Below are positions 42,049 to 53,192 of a stretch of 64,000 nt of DNA, piece by piece (positions within the stretch are counted from its first letter, which is position 1; each line of letters opens with the position of its first letter). Made by a program: the position numbers and the translations under genes. The notes below the pieces were generated by a model. That model searched no databases and had not been told where the DNA came from. It saw nothing but the letters and a program-made list of their open reading frames with translations. Location: positions 2,046,001-2,110,000 of the forward strand of contig NW_006917093.1 of assembly GCF_000516985.1 (NCBI RefSeq), written 5' to 3'. The stretch comes from Pestalotiopsis fici W106-1 (taxonomy: Eukaryota > Ascomycota > Sordariomycetes > Amphisphaeriales > Sporocadaceae).

Positions 42049-43833
42049 ATCACGTGATGATTTGTTGTTGAAAAAGAGCTTTCTAATTTAGTATATGATT
42101 GTGATGCGAGAGGAGAAAATGGGATTAGAAAAATAAAGTGTTGACGTCTGTATCATGGTCGGTGACGAGAATGGTGATGATGTGGGTTGTTACGCGTGCA
42201 AAGGTAAAGCTTCTTGTCTAGTAGTGTAGAGGGTTGGGTGGCGATCTGCTAGGTATAGCATGGCTGTGCAATAGGACCGAGAAAGAAAGATGAAAAAAAG
42301 ATGAACGATGCATGATTGACACTTATTTGAATGTTTACAATGTTTCATCTATCATCTTCTTTGCCAGAATGAAATTGCTAGTTGCTTGGCCAGACAGGAG
42401 AAAATGAATGCAATGATACTACAACTCAGAAAGGACCATGCTCTTTTCGAGGAACCACATCGAAGAAATTCAAGAACGACAGAATGAAGAAGACTAGGAA
42501 AACAAGAAGTCTTGGACTGCTATCACTCGAGGCTGGCTGCTTGTCCTCTTCTCACTAGATGTTCAAGAAAGGAAACTGATAACCGTAAGACGATGTAAAT
42601 GATAAAGTTCCAATATCAACACCAATAGCTCTAGCAAATATTATATTAAACTCATATTGTTCTCAAGTTGCCACAACTCCCATAGAGTTTCATGTATTTA
42701 TCTACTTGTTCGCCTGCAGAGAGCAATTGGCCACATATGTACAATATTATCCTAGCATAAACAAGAAATAAATTACAAAGAATCATGGAATTTGAGTGCT
42801 TGACAACAAGATTCCTCGGGAACCCATTTACATACTTTCCAAACGTACAGAATTCCATATCACCACAAACGAAAAGGCATCGTGAGTAGGGCTCGAACAA
42901 TTACGACGAGAATATTGAGCGGCTTTGGGTACTCACGGCAATTCCATAGTATGGATGACTTTGATTCCCCGAGGTGCGATCGTCCACGCAGAGTCGTATC
43001 GTGGGATAACTCATATATATCTTGAAATGATAGTTTGTCCGTCTACAATGATGAGACCCAGTGGAAAACGCCCACAATAAGCCCACATTGTGTGAAATAA
43101 GTACCGGGATTATGCATAGTCACTGCAGGAGCGGTATCTCTTCGAATGTTGTACTCAAAGTCGTATTTACCTGCAATGGCCAAGTCTTGGATTCAAGGCA
43201 TAATTCTCTCATGGGATCATCGCTCAGAACACACTTGTTGAACATGATGTGTCATTGTAAAAAGTAAAGACATTTCAATACTGACCGGATATCCATTTCC
43301 GCCCATCAAAAGAGTATAATGAATCAAAATATTTCGCTCTGCGTTTTAGTGGACTTGCTCATGCCCGCATATCAAGAGTACCTACAAGAGAAGATGACTG
43401 CCAAGTGGAGGCCAGTACCCAAGTCATCAGATGTCAAGACCGAGCCCAGACAAGATTCCTCACCCCTGCCAAAATTCGATTCCGGTATTTGCTGGAGCTG
43501 GCATGGTATTCAGAGATCAAGGACTACCCAATCAGGAAACGGCCTCCAAGTGATATCAAAGCACCCGCGTGGATCCACGCTGAGATGGGCAAGGTTTCGG
43601 GGTATCATACCCCACAACTTTGCATACCACGAGTGAATACTGGTCTAAATGTTCGCGGCAAGTTACATATAATGCATGTAAATTGTCTCCTCTTCTTGGT
43701 CGCCTTGGCTGCTGCGGGCTTCGTATACAAGTCCTCTCGATGTCGTTCTTTACTCCCCTTTGCCTCATGTTTCTCGTGAGATTCACATAAAAAACACCAA
43801 AAAAGCATTGCTATCTCAAAAAACTTGTTCATC
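42049..43833. other. Intergenic, about 1.8 kb upstream of the P450
   Basis: AT-rich, with no accepted gene. A T-loop-like sequence near 42885-42930 does not fold as a tRNA. Short frames at 43319-43636 and 43405-43779 have no motif. Confidence 0.4.
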
Positions 43834-45810
43834 ATGGCACGGAACGCATCGTCAATGGCTCTTCTGGCCTTGGATGCCGTCAAGGATGCCACCAATGCTG
43901 ATATTGGTCACGTTGCCGCGTGTGCGGCCCTGTTCGGCGTCATCTTGCACCACTCGATCCTCCGGCCTTTTGAAGTCGAGCAATTCATGTACAAACTCAT
44001 CACATGCTTCTTTCTCCTGACCGGTGGTCTTTTTGGTGTTCATCTGCTCAACGACGCTGCTGTGCTTCATGCCGCCTTCCGGTCCGCTGTGGCCTTGGGA
44101 AGTCTCCTGGGCGGTACGTTGTTTTCAATGGTAGTCTATCGATTATTTTTCCACAGACTCTGCAGGTTTCCCGGCCCCTGGGGAGCCAAAGTTTCCAAGT
44201 TTTATTCTGCGTCACTGGCAGCCAAGGATGTCCAATACCACAAGAGCTTGGCTCGTATGCATGAGCAGTATGGCGACTTTATTAGAACAGGTATGTGTAG
44301 AGGCGTGATATTGCCAGTAGAGATTGGCTAATGGGCGATTCTTGAAAACCTGCAGGTCCCAGAGAATTGTGTATCGTGCGTAGCTCTGCAGTACCATTGA
44401 TATATGGACCACATACAAAGTGCACAAAGGCAACTTGGTATACCCAGGTCGACGTGGATTGCAAAAAGAGCTCTATAAACATGACTAGGGATGTGGACGA
44501 TTACCGTCGCCGGCGAAGGGCGTGGGATCGAGGGTTTTCCATGAAGGGCAAGTCATGCTTCAACCCCACCGACCAAAGAGAGGCCAAACATGCTGACCGT
44601 CGACTGGGAGATTATAGTCCTCAACACCTACACTCCGCGCGTTACTGCCAAGGTGGACGACTTTATAGCGCAAATCGCCAAGCAGGGCATCGCCGACGCC
44701 ACCGCGTGGACCAGCTACCTCTCCTTTGACATCATGGGCGACGTTGGGCTCGGCAAGGACTTTGCGGGCGTGGCCTCGGGGCGGGAGCACCCGGCCATCA
44801 AGGCCATCCACGACCACATGACGGTTCTCAGCATCGGCGGCCATGTGCCATGGCTGCTCAATCTTGCCTCGCGCATCCCCGGCTGCACGGCCGGGTATGC
44901 TCCCTTTTTCAACTGGTGCGCTGCTGAGCTCCAGGCCAAGCAAAAGGTAAGAGACCTCAGTGTGATCTATTTCCCATGATGATGATAGCTTACACCTTTA
45001 CTCGGAAATATTCAAAAGACATGGAAATCCGACAAGCAGCCAACAGACATAGTTTCCTGGCTCATCAAGGCCCAAGACGAAAACGATCCCACGGCCCCGC
45101 CGTCGCAAGCCGCACTGCACGAAGACTCGCGCGTCATCATCGTGGCGGGCAGCGAGACGACAGCAACGACACTGGCCGCCATCGTCTTTTACCTAGCCAC
45201 GCAGCCGCGCGTGTACCGCAAGCTCCAGGAGTACGTCGACGCGGTCATGCCCCCCTCATCACTCGGCGGCAACAATAGCAACTGGACCTATGAAAAGGCC
45301 AAGTCCATCACCTATATTGACGACATCATCCACGAGACCCTACGCCTCAAACCCGCCCTGCTGGCCGGCAGCTACCGCGTGACGCCGCCCGAGGGCCTAC
45401 AGATCGACGAGGTCCACGTACCGGGGGACACGACCGTCTTTGTGCCCACGCAACAAATCCAGACGGACACGCGGTACTGGGCCCCCCGGGCGGCCGAGTT
45501 TGTGCCCGAACGGTTCAGCCAACAACAAGAAGAGGACCACGCCCCCTCCACCTCCGCCTCCGCCGCCACGGACACGACGACGATTGAGGGCAGTAGCGGC
45601 CCTTTTCTACCCTTTACCCTCGGAATGCATGCGTGCCCGGGAAAAAACTTGGCCCTTATGTCATTGCGCATCTCTGTCTCCAAGATTGCCCAAAACTTTG
45701 ACCTGTCCCTCGCGCCGGGTGAGGACGGCAAACATTTTGACAATGCCGCCTTGGAGACTTTCACGACTACTCTGCCACCGCTGCGAGTCCAGTTTTCAAA
45801 GAGAGTATAG
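43834..45810 (+). CDS. Cytochrome P450 monooxygenase
   Basis: Exons: 43834-44290, 44356-44547, 44618-44946, 45019-45810, giving 589 residues. The N-terminus has about three hydrophobic segments in residues 15-110, then the proline hinge RFPGPWG. Later motifs are the I-helix VAGSETTATTLA (about 368-379), the K-helix ETLR (432-435), the PERF segment (FVPERFSQQ) and the heme loop FTLGMHACPGKNLAL with Cys532 as the axial ligand. The second intron starts GC (AAGG|gcaagt) and ends attatag; this yields SMKVLNTYTPRVTAK, as expected for the family. A Ser/Thr-rich insert precedes the heme loop. The long multi-pass N-terminus is typical of P450s annotated as tryprostatin B 6-hydroxylase-like, but the substrate is unknown. 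It should be ER-bound and needs a P450 reductase. No terpene, polyketide or peptide synthase lies beside it. Confidence 0.95.
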
Positions 45811-46416
45811 TAGATGTGTAGTGTGTATAGGCTTTAACGACAATACTTGTCAATATCGCTGCCGCAAGAGATACAAGTCAAAGAAACAGGAGTTCATGTA
45901 TCTTGGCAATGAAATTGTTCGTCGTCACATCTTTTGAGAGCTGTCCCCAAATACATGGAATCTGCGGCAAGGACTCCATGGAAATTCACTAAATATAAAC
46001 ATTTTCCATTCTTTTTATTCCTTTTTATCCTATTCCCTACGTGGCCCTAAAATACCAAAAAGAAGAACGATTTTTAAATGAAGAACGAAGGGGGTATCAT
46101 TGTATTCTTCTTCTCTTACTCTCCTCTTTCAAACATTCTTCGAAATTGGTGAATGAATGGTGGCCTGTTTAGTTCCATATACCCGGCTTTTATGACGGGT
46201 TCGCAACCCGCAGGTCTGCATGGAACGAGAGCCGCAGACGCTGGGAGGGTCTTGCAATCTCATAGTATTGCTGCTGTCTTGACATATGGTGATATTTTTT
46301 GGTCACCAACTTGGTTTCTAAGTCCTCTACAGACTTGAGAATGAAGAAGACATTACTTAAAAAAACTAATATGTACATTTGCAATTATACACAGAAAGGT
46401 AGTGGGGGTCGAGTTT
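45811..46416. other. Convergent intergenic region, 606 bp
   Basis: It lies between the stop codons of the P450 (+) and the CAX exchanger (-). It presumably holds both 3' untranslated regions. No terminator-like hairpin stands out. Confidence 0.4.
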
Positions 46417-48183
46417 CTATACGACATCGCCGCTGGTAGGATACCCTAATAGACAATTAGTAAAGAATGACTTTGTGGCGTACTTTGATAAATACTTACA
46501 CCATGAGCATACTGCAATGATCAAGTAGAGGCATATTAAAAGGAAGCCTTCTAGCCAGTGACTCTCGCCATCAGCAATCAGGTAGTTCACAAGCAGCACA
46601 GTCACGAAAACGACTGCCACCTGGAAGGTGTCGAATGCTAGGTTCATATCCTCGATACCCTTGCCCCAGCCAACAATGACAAGGAAGGGGATCAGGAATA
46701 GCGAAACCTGCATCGAAGAGCCCACAGCGACACCAATGGCAAGATCCATCTTGTCCTTAATTGCAACCGTGACAGCAGTGGCGTGCTCGGCAGCGTTTCC
46801 GACAATGGGAAGCAGGATGAGACCGACAAATTCGACGCTGACTCCGCTTTCAGTAATGCTAGAGATACCCTCAACCATGAACTCGGCACAGAAGGCGACC
46901 AGAATCGTAGAAATGAGAAGCGTCAGAATGGCAACCCAGCCCGCGAGCGTGGCCTTCTCCTCTTCCTCCTCTTCCTCGTCATCGGTGTTCTCGTGGCGAC
47001 GAAGTTGGGCCAGAGGGCTTTGTTCAGAGTCCTTGTCCTTCAAGGATGCAGCTCCAGTCGAGGCGCCAACAGCGGTCGCAGACTGGATCATGGCATCGAC
47101 ACCTTCCTTGGAGGCTCGCTTGCGGAGAGGAGTTCTCTCAACCTTCTGCGAAGGCTCGTTGAAAACTTCAATGTGAGTCTTGAGCTGGAAGACCAGGTAA
47201 GCAGCATAGACGATCAAGAGAATAACGCTGGTACCGCGAGACAGGGAAGCGATATCCCTGTTGTCGACCTGTTCACCGTTTGTTCCGTCATTTCTGACAT
47301 ATTCCGCAAACACGGTCGGGATAATGTTACTAGCCACGGCCAGAGCGAGCAGACTGGCGGCAGTTTGAGCCACTGTCTTGTTGAAGTACTGCACCTGACG
47401 ACCAAAGCCACCAAAGAAGAAGCACATGCCCAGAACCAGTAGTAAGTTGGAAAGAATACTGCCAATCAGCGAAGTCTTGACAACCTCGATCTCGTTCTTG
47501 AGTAGCGCTTCAATGGCGACGATCAGCTCCACAGCATTTCCAAATGTAGCATTGATCAGACCGCCAATGGTCTCACCAGTTCGCAGAGCAACCTCCTCGG
47601 TTCCAAAACTAAGCAGGGCGGCGAGGGGGATGATGGCGATGAAGTTGACAGCGAATACAATACGTCCGTCGACTCCGGCGTAGAAACAGGCGAATCCAGC
47701 GGGGATGGCGACGAAGAGAATATTGAGCCAGGAGTTGAAAACTGTGTTTCGTAGTTGGTTGGCGACAGTATACGGCTCCTTTGGTTCAACGTGTCTGATA
47801 AAACCCAGCATGAGCTTGGGCTCCTCCTTCTTGTCGTCCTTCTGATTCCTTGGGCTGCTAGGTCCACCATTGGTCTCCTTCTCGCTTGGCGTTTTGCTTT
47901 TGCGCCTCGTTATTGAGCCATTGTGGTCAATACTGGTCGAGCCATGTGCTGATGATGGGCTTTCGACAATTTCGTCGTTGGTCCTACTGCTTCTTCCGGG
48001 TGCAGTCTGTATATGTCTCAAGTCTTGAGTATTGTTGCCTTGTTCTAAATCGCCAGTCGTGCTTGCGCGATTTGGCTTTGAAACGAAGGGAATCTCCCAT
48101 GCATGCTTGCGGCTCTCGCGCCGGGCGGCGGCCTTGAACTTGGTGAGGTTGAATGCTAGTCGACTTGAATTAGAACCCGGCAT
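46417..48183 (-). CDS. Vacuolar Ca2+/H+ exchanger (CAX / Vcx1 family)
   Basis: Exons (minus): 48183-46500 and 46445-46417, giving 570 residues ending CSWWYPTSGDVV. The 54-bp intron (gtaagt...attag) has no in-frame stop and a length divisible by three, so an unspliced message would still be translated, with 18 extra residues. A long basic, Ser-rich cytosolic N-terminus (about 1-145) precedes about eleven membrane segments. The two CAX repeats are clear: GNAVELIVAIEALLKNEIEV (about 214) and GNAAEHATAVTVAIKDKMDL (about 461), which carry the exchange-site glutamates. An acidic stretch (DDEEEEEEE) lies in the central loop, as in other CAX proteins. The protein should load Ca2+ into the vacuole using the proton gradient and is a typical calcineurin/Crz1-regulated gene, although no such site was checked here. 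Confidence 0.95.
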   Translation of the reverse strand: MPGSNSSRLAFNLTKFKAAARRESRKHAWEIPFVSKPNRASTTGDLEQGNNTQDLRHIQTAPGRSSRTNDEIVESPSSAHGSTSIDHNGSITRRKSKTPSEKETNGGPSSPRNQKDDKKEEPKLMLGFIRHVEPKEPYTVANQLRNTVFNSWLNILFVAIPAGFACFYAGVDGRIVFAVNFIAIIPLAALLSFGTEEVALRTGETIGGLINATFGNAVELIVAIEALLKNEIEVVKTSLIGSILSNLLLVLGMCFFFGGFGRQVQYFNKTVAQTAASLLALAVASNIIPTVFAEYVRNDGTNGEQVDNRDIASLSRGTSVILLIVYAAYLVFQLKTHIEVFNEPSQKVERTPLRKRASKEGVDAMIQSATAVGASTGAASLKDKDSEQSPLAQLRRHENTDDEEEEEEEKATLAGWVAILTLLISTILVAFCAEFMVEGISSITESGVSVEFVGLILLPIVGNAAEHATAVTVAIKDKMDLAIGVAVGSSMQVSLFLIPFLVIVGWGKGIEDMNLAFDTFQVAVVFVTVLLVNYLIADGESHWLEGFLLICLYLIIAVCSWCKYLSKYATKSFFTNCLLGYPTSGDVV

Positions 48184-51100
48184 TATGGCTCAAATAGAAA
48201 ATTGCAGTCTATCGCTTTGGCGGCACTGATAACGAGTGCCGCGGTGGGCAGCCACACGCTTTTCAGGTAACACGTGTGTATATGTATAAACGTCGAGTGT
48301 CTTGTGTGTACGTAGACGATGGGCGGGAAAAGGGGTGGCTGTGACAAAGGAATCTATTGATTGTTTTGCGTATTTTGAATTATGCCATTGGCAGAAAATT
48401 TGGAATGGGAAAGAAAAAAAAGGAAACGATGGACTGGATGGCTGTGAATTGACGACAGCAGCAACAACAAATGGGGTGTGAAAGAGAAAATGTGTGATCA
48501 GATACAAACGTTGTAGCCCGATTAGGGAAAGAAAGAAGTTGAGATGAAGGAAGATACAAGCAAAAAAGCAGGCAGATGGATGATGGATGGACGGGCCCCA
48601 AAGAGCAAGGCAAACGGACAGTACAGGAAGAGAAGAGCCATGACATCGGAGATCTCGCTTTGGCGTCAAGCGTCGTGGACGCGAGTGGGGGAGCGGAGTC
48701 AGAAACAGGCTTGACCGCAGCAGGGAGCGTTGCCCGGCCCCAGGTAGCCTAGCACCATCTCGGAGCGCCTGGGGCCCTTCACCCTGCATGCAATTGCGTC
48801 CACAACCCCCCATAGGCCAGGTACCTAAAGGCACGTTACCTTAGGTCGTAGGTAAGGTAGCCCAGTGGCACGCCAGTGGATTCGGGCTAGTACCCGTCGA
48901 TGCAAATTAGACTTCTCCTGGCCCCTCTCTCATAACTCATGTTGATGCCCTTTTTTTCTTCTTTTCTCTGCAGCGGACTGGCGCATGCGACGCTCGCATT
49001 TTACAGGGCGGGTCCTGGTTTCTTAGGGGGCAAAGCGATGACTGGCCATGCTGAACTTTGAGCTGGCGGCTGCTGATGCTGCTACTGGCAACTATTGTGA
49101 CGGAGTTGGTACCACAATGGCCTTTCTTTCTTTTTTTGGCTTACTCACCCCCCATCTTTTTGTTGTTCGGTGTTACCGCCCTTGAAGTATCGGGGGTTTG
49201 CTGCACCTGCCTCGGCATTGGGACTGCCCAATGATCCGAGTATGGAAGGAAATTGGGGTAATGCATAGAAATGAGCGACAGTGGAAAAAAAAAACATTTC
49301 AACTTACAACGAGAACTCGTGGGATGAGGCATCTTGTCGAGGTTGCCTCACAATAGCAGAGGATCGGTACAACCGTAATGGTGGTGGTATTGGTAGTGGT
49401 TGACGGTCGATAAATTGATAAAATGATTTTCTTCGTAGTGACGGTTTCGCCTCTTCCGTTTGTGCTGAACCTTATGATGGAATGCCGCGAGTAACGGTGA
49501 TCAAGTATCTAGTATGACCACAGGAGGGAACCAATCGATTTTCCCGGTGAGTATTCCCGAAGGCTGTTGTTGGTGTGTGTTGCACTATTGAAAATGCTTC
49601 GCCTTGGTCGGGTGTACTGCTGCTCCTTCTGGGTTGCGCGTAACGCGCAAGTATAACGCGGAGTAGCGTACGAAACACTGACGATAATCCGTAGGCTGTA
49701 CGAAATAGTCGCCTCCAACTCTGAAATAGTCAGTGGATTTGTCGATTGCAACCTGCAAATGGTTTCGCGTTGCTGCTGGCGCGAAATGTTTCTGCTCCTT
49801 CCTTATGGCTGTGCTGCTGCGTATAGGGAAGATCGTGGCAGTTTTTCTTCTAGACCCAGGCAGGAAATGGGAGAGTTGGTCGTTCACTCGAAAAGACAAA
49901 CCAGCGCTGGGAGAGCACGGACTGGAAACTGCGAATCCACCGTTTGTTTTTTCTGATTCAGAAGAACAAAAAGTATGAAGGAAAGAAAAAGAGTGTGAGA
50001 GTTTGTTGACTGGCGACGGCGAAAGAAACAGGGAAAGTATGAGCCAGGACTGGGCAAGGACAGACCTGACGACAGCAAACGTGGAACGGGAGAAGATATC
50101 AATCAATCGACTTTCTCTCTTTCTAATAAGATTGGCAGCTACCTGAGCAGCGGCATTGATTTACACAGCAACAAGCGAATAAAGGAGTTTCAAGTGTCTA
50201 TCGTTTTTGGCACCAACGGACGAAAGACCAATGAATCCCGGGGAAACGAAGTCGTCTAACTCCTCTGGGACCTCTAACTCCTGTTAACTCCTAGTCTGCT
50301 CGGTCTGTAATTTCAAATTCCCTTCTACGGACCCCGCTATCGAAAGTATTCTAGCGACCAGGGGGGCCTGTGAGGGAGCAAGCTCTTGTCCAAGCAATCC
50401 AATTCAGAACCCCCTTGTTCTTGATTCGTTTGCATTCTCCTCCAGTCAGACAGACTGGCGCTCGAAACTTGGCCCCAATAATGATGAAAGCAAGCATGTC
50501 ACTTGAATAGAACAAAGAAGGTAAAATCCTCACAGGAACACGACAAAGCTGCCCAGAGGAATAACCCCTACGGCGGCGCTTAAACTTAGCTGTGGGTTGC
50601 CCTTGACTAAGATACTGGAATGCTAAACCAAGAGAGACCCACGAAGAGATGGAGCGGATGGAGAGCTTTTTTTAAATTTGAATGGTACGGAGGCCTCCAC
50701 GCAACCAACGTTCTCCAGTGGACGGGTGGCATTGAATGAACAAGTCAGCAACGACAGATGGCAGCGACTCGTCATCGAACGTGGCAGCAGAGGGGAGGCA
50801 AATCGTGAATCGCGAGCAGGATGCGGGATGCGGGATGCAGGCTTATCTACCTTGAAACTGGGCGTAGCTGTCTGTCTGTCTGTGTGTTATGAGATGGTTG
50901 CTGCTATGCAATCCCAAAGGCTAATCCACGAAGTACTGACACGGCACATGAAATTATCAGACACATTGGCATCAGGCTATCGACAGTACTGGGCAATATA
51001 TATGTCGCCCCGGTAATGAGCGCTCTAGGTATACAAAAGCATATGCTGGTACCTACTCTGCACTGTCGCATCGAGATTGCAGAATATATTAGAATGCGGT

Positions 51101-53192
51101 ATGCATTCCCTACTCGGGGGAGATGACAGCATTCCATTTCTAGCTGCGACGGTCCGTAGTGGTGCAACGGTGCATTGAACTTTTCTTTCCCTCCCACCGT
51201 CCTCACCGCATTCTTGATTTGGTTCCTTTGGCTCTGCGCGTTTGCAAGTAAAACCTCTACTAGAGTGGGCTTGTGGTTCCTTTGTTGCTGTCAGATGGGT
51301 ACAGACGGGGCAAAAAACAAGTGCATACGCGGAATGAATAGAACTTATTGTGTATTACATTGATGACGCGCGAGTCGACATCATTGCTGCTGAGGTGCAG
51401 CAGTCGTCGTTGGAACGGAGTCTCGTTAGTGCGCGAAACCATGCAACCAAGCTTTTGGTCAAGAACTTTCCAAGGTTCTTGGTCCTCCAAAACCAAGAAA
51501 CCACCAAGAACACCCAAGAGAACCAAGACGACCAAGACGACTTAGGAGAAGCTTCACATTGTCGCCAAGTTGACTCAAGCATTCCCCGGATCTCTTGGTT
51601 GCTTGGGAAAAAAGCTTTTGCTTGGAAAAGGCACACACGCAAGATGCTGGGTGCTACTTGGCAAACGAACCATTCCTTCCCGCCCTGGGGCTAAGTACGA
51701 AGTAGGTAGGTATCATATGACGTTTGGTCAATGTAGCTATGCCATCATCATCGGGTTCCTAAAATCTCATCAAACATCTCGGTCTCGGGTGTGTAAAACA
51801 TGTGCCTCCAACACTACAATATACATTGCAAGGTCGCGAAAGAAAGTAAGCGTCGGCGTTAGCCCCTTCTCGGCTTACCTCCTGTGCTCGGCTGTTGAAC
51901 GTTTTGGAGGAGACGGGTGCTCATACCCTTTGTGAGGGCTAAGATTGCAGTGAAAAAAGATACGTGCCAAAATCAGGCTGCACATCAAACTTGTTTTGTA
52001 ACAATCCCGGCAAAATTACTGCCTGTTGCATTTTTATACACGGTATCTGCGCTTCAGCGCTCGGAAAAACAAAAACAAAACAATTGAATGAAATACCAAT
52101 TATTGGGCGCTTTGCCTCCCTTGTTTCGCTGCGCTCAGTCTCTCTGTTGGTATCTATCTACCTTCGGAAGTCTCGGTTTTCCCCATCTCGAGTGCTCGGT
52201 CTTTACCTTTAGTGTAACCCGCATTACAGGGCAAATCGTGGCCTGCTCACTCTCTCTTTATTGCCTTGCATAGCCGCGCAATAGTAGCATCTAGGTACTC
52301 TTTAGCAAAAAATTGCTCAATCCGAAAATAGTATCCAAGTACAAACTCTGTACCATGGTCACCATTGTTTTCGCATCTGTAAATACCTCCTCCCCGCAGG
52401 CAGGTAAAATGATCTCCTCCCCTGTCAACATGTGGACAAGACTGCCCGTTTCGTCTCAAGTAATAGTAAGCCCAAGCCCATCTTGGTCGATCAGCCCACC
52501 GGATAAGTCTTGAAACATTCCCGCTTGGGGTTTCGCATATGTATACATTTGCGCAAAACAAAACAAAACAAATACAGATACTTTCTCCTCCCCAATAAGA
52601 CAACGGCTGTGAGAGAATTTATTATCCCGCATCCGAACGAGAAACCAAGATTTTGTCTCTCGTATATAGGAACAAAAAGGAAAGTCTCAGCGTGGTAAAA
52701 TGATGCAAACGCGTGATTGGCGGCGCCAAGATGTCAAGTACTACGTGGCCCATGTCCTCGAGCGAAATTTCTCCAAGATTATTTTGTTTTGTACCGAATA
52801 GAATTTGGGCTTGGCCTACATGGATACACGAACCAATCAAAATGTGAGCGCATTACCAGGGTCCGGGCAGCTTTAAACTGTTGGAAACCCTACCACTGAG
52901 TTTCTGTGCATTGTTCATCTGAGTGATTCGTGGAGGTTGGGTAATGACAGCGTGGCTGAGCATGGCGCTTCAACCCCTTCCGATACGCTAGAAAGGCGTG
53001 TCTGAGATCTGGAAACAGTAATCCTTCAAGACCTATCGTATTGCGAGAAAAACTACCAAGATTATCTACGCAAGACTCTAGGCATCATCATAACTGCCGC
53101 GGGGATCAATCCTACCCCACCCTGGCATGATATACCATAGTCCCGCACTAACATGTCTCTCGGCTCTGTCTCTGATTCCTCGATACGCATGT
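48184..53192. other. Intergenic, about 5 kb, no gene supported
   Basis: The first kilobase next to the exchanger start is the likely promoter and contains TACCTTAGGT-type motifs (48821-48862). A CCAAG/CTTGG-rich island lies at 51446-51643 (listed separately). Open frames (up to 214 codons at 48190-48834) are pyrimidine-tract artefacts without domains. Confidence 0.45.
51446..51643. repeat. CCAAG/CTTGG-rich island with short inverted repeats
   Basis: Within about 200 bp, CCAAG occurs many times and CTTGG several times, including AAGAACTTTCCAAGGTTCTT, whose ends pair. The plus-strand piece near 51488-51535 is a degenerate tandem of ACCAAGA units. No coding function is supported. Confidence 0.5.

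Noticed and set aside
42880..42960. tRNA-like T-loop (minus GTTCGAGCCC) with CGTGAGTA/TACTCACG ends
   Set aside because: The ends can pair, but only about 55 nt are enclosed, the T stem does not pair and no D or anticodon arm can be drawn. At most a decayed tRNA.
43319..43779. Overlapping plus-strand frames just upstream of the P450
   Set aside because: No family resemblance, and the P450 start has its own good context at 43834; probably leader or promoter DNA.
48190..48834. 214-codon minus-strand frame upstream of the Ca2+/H+ exchanger
   Set aside because: Rich in Phe/Pro/Ser because of pyrimidine tracts in the promoter or leader; no domain.
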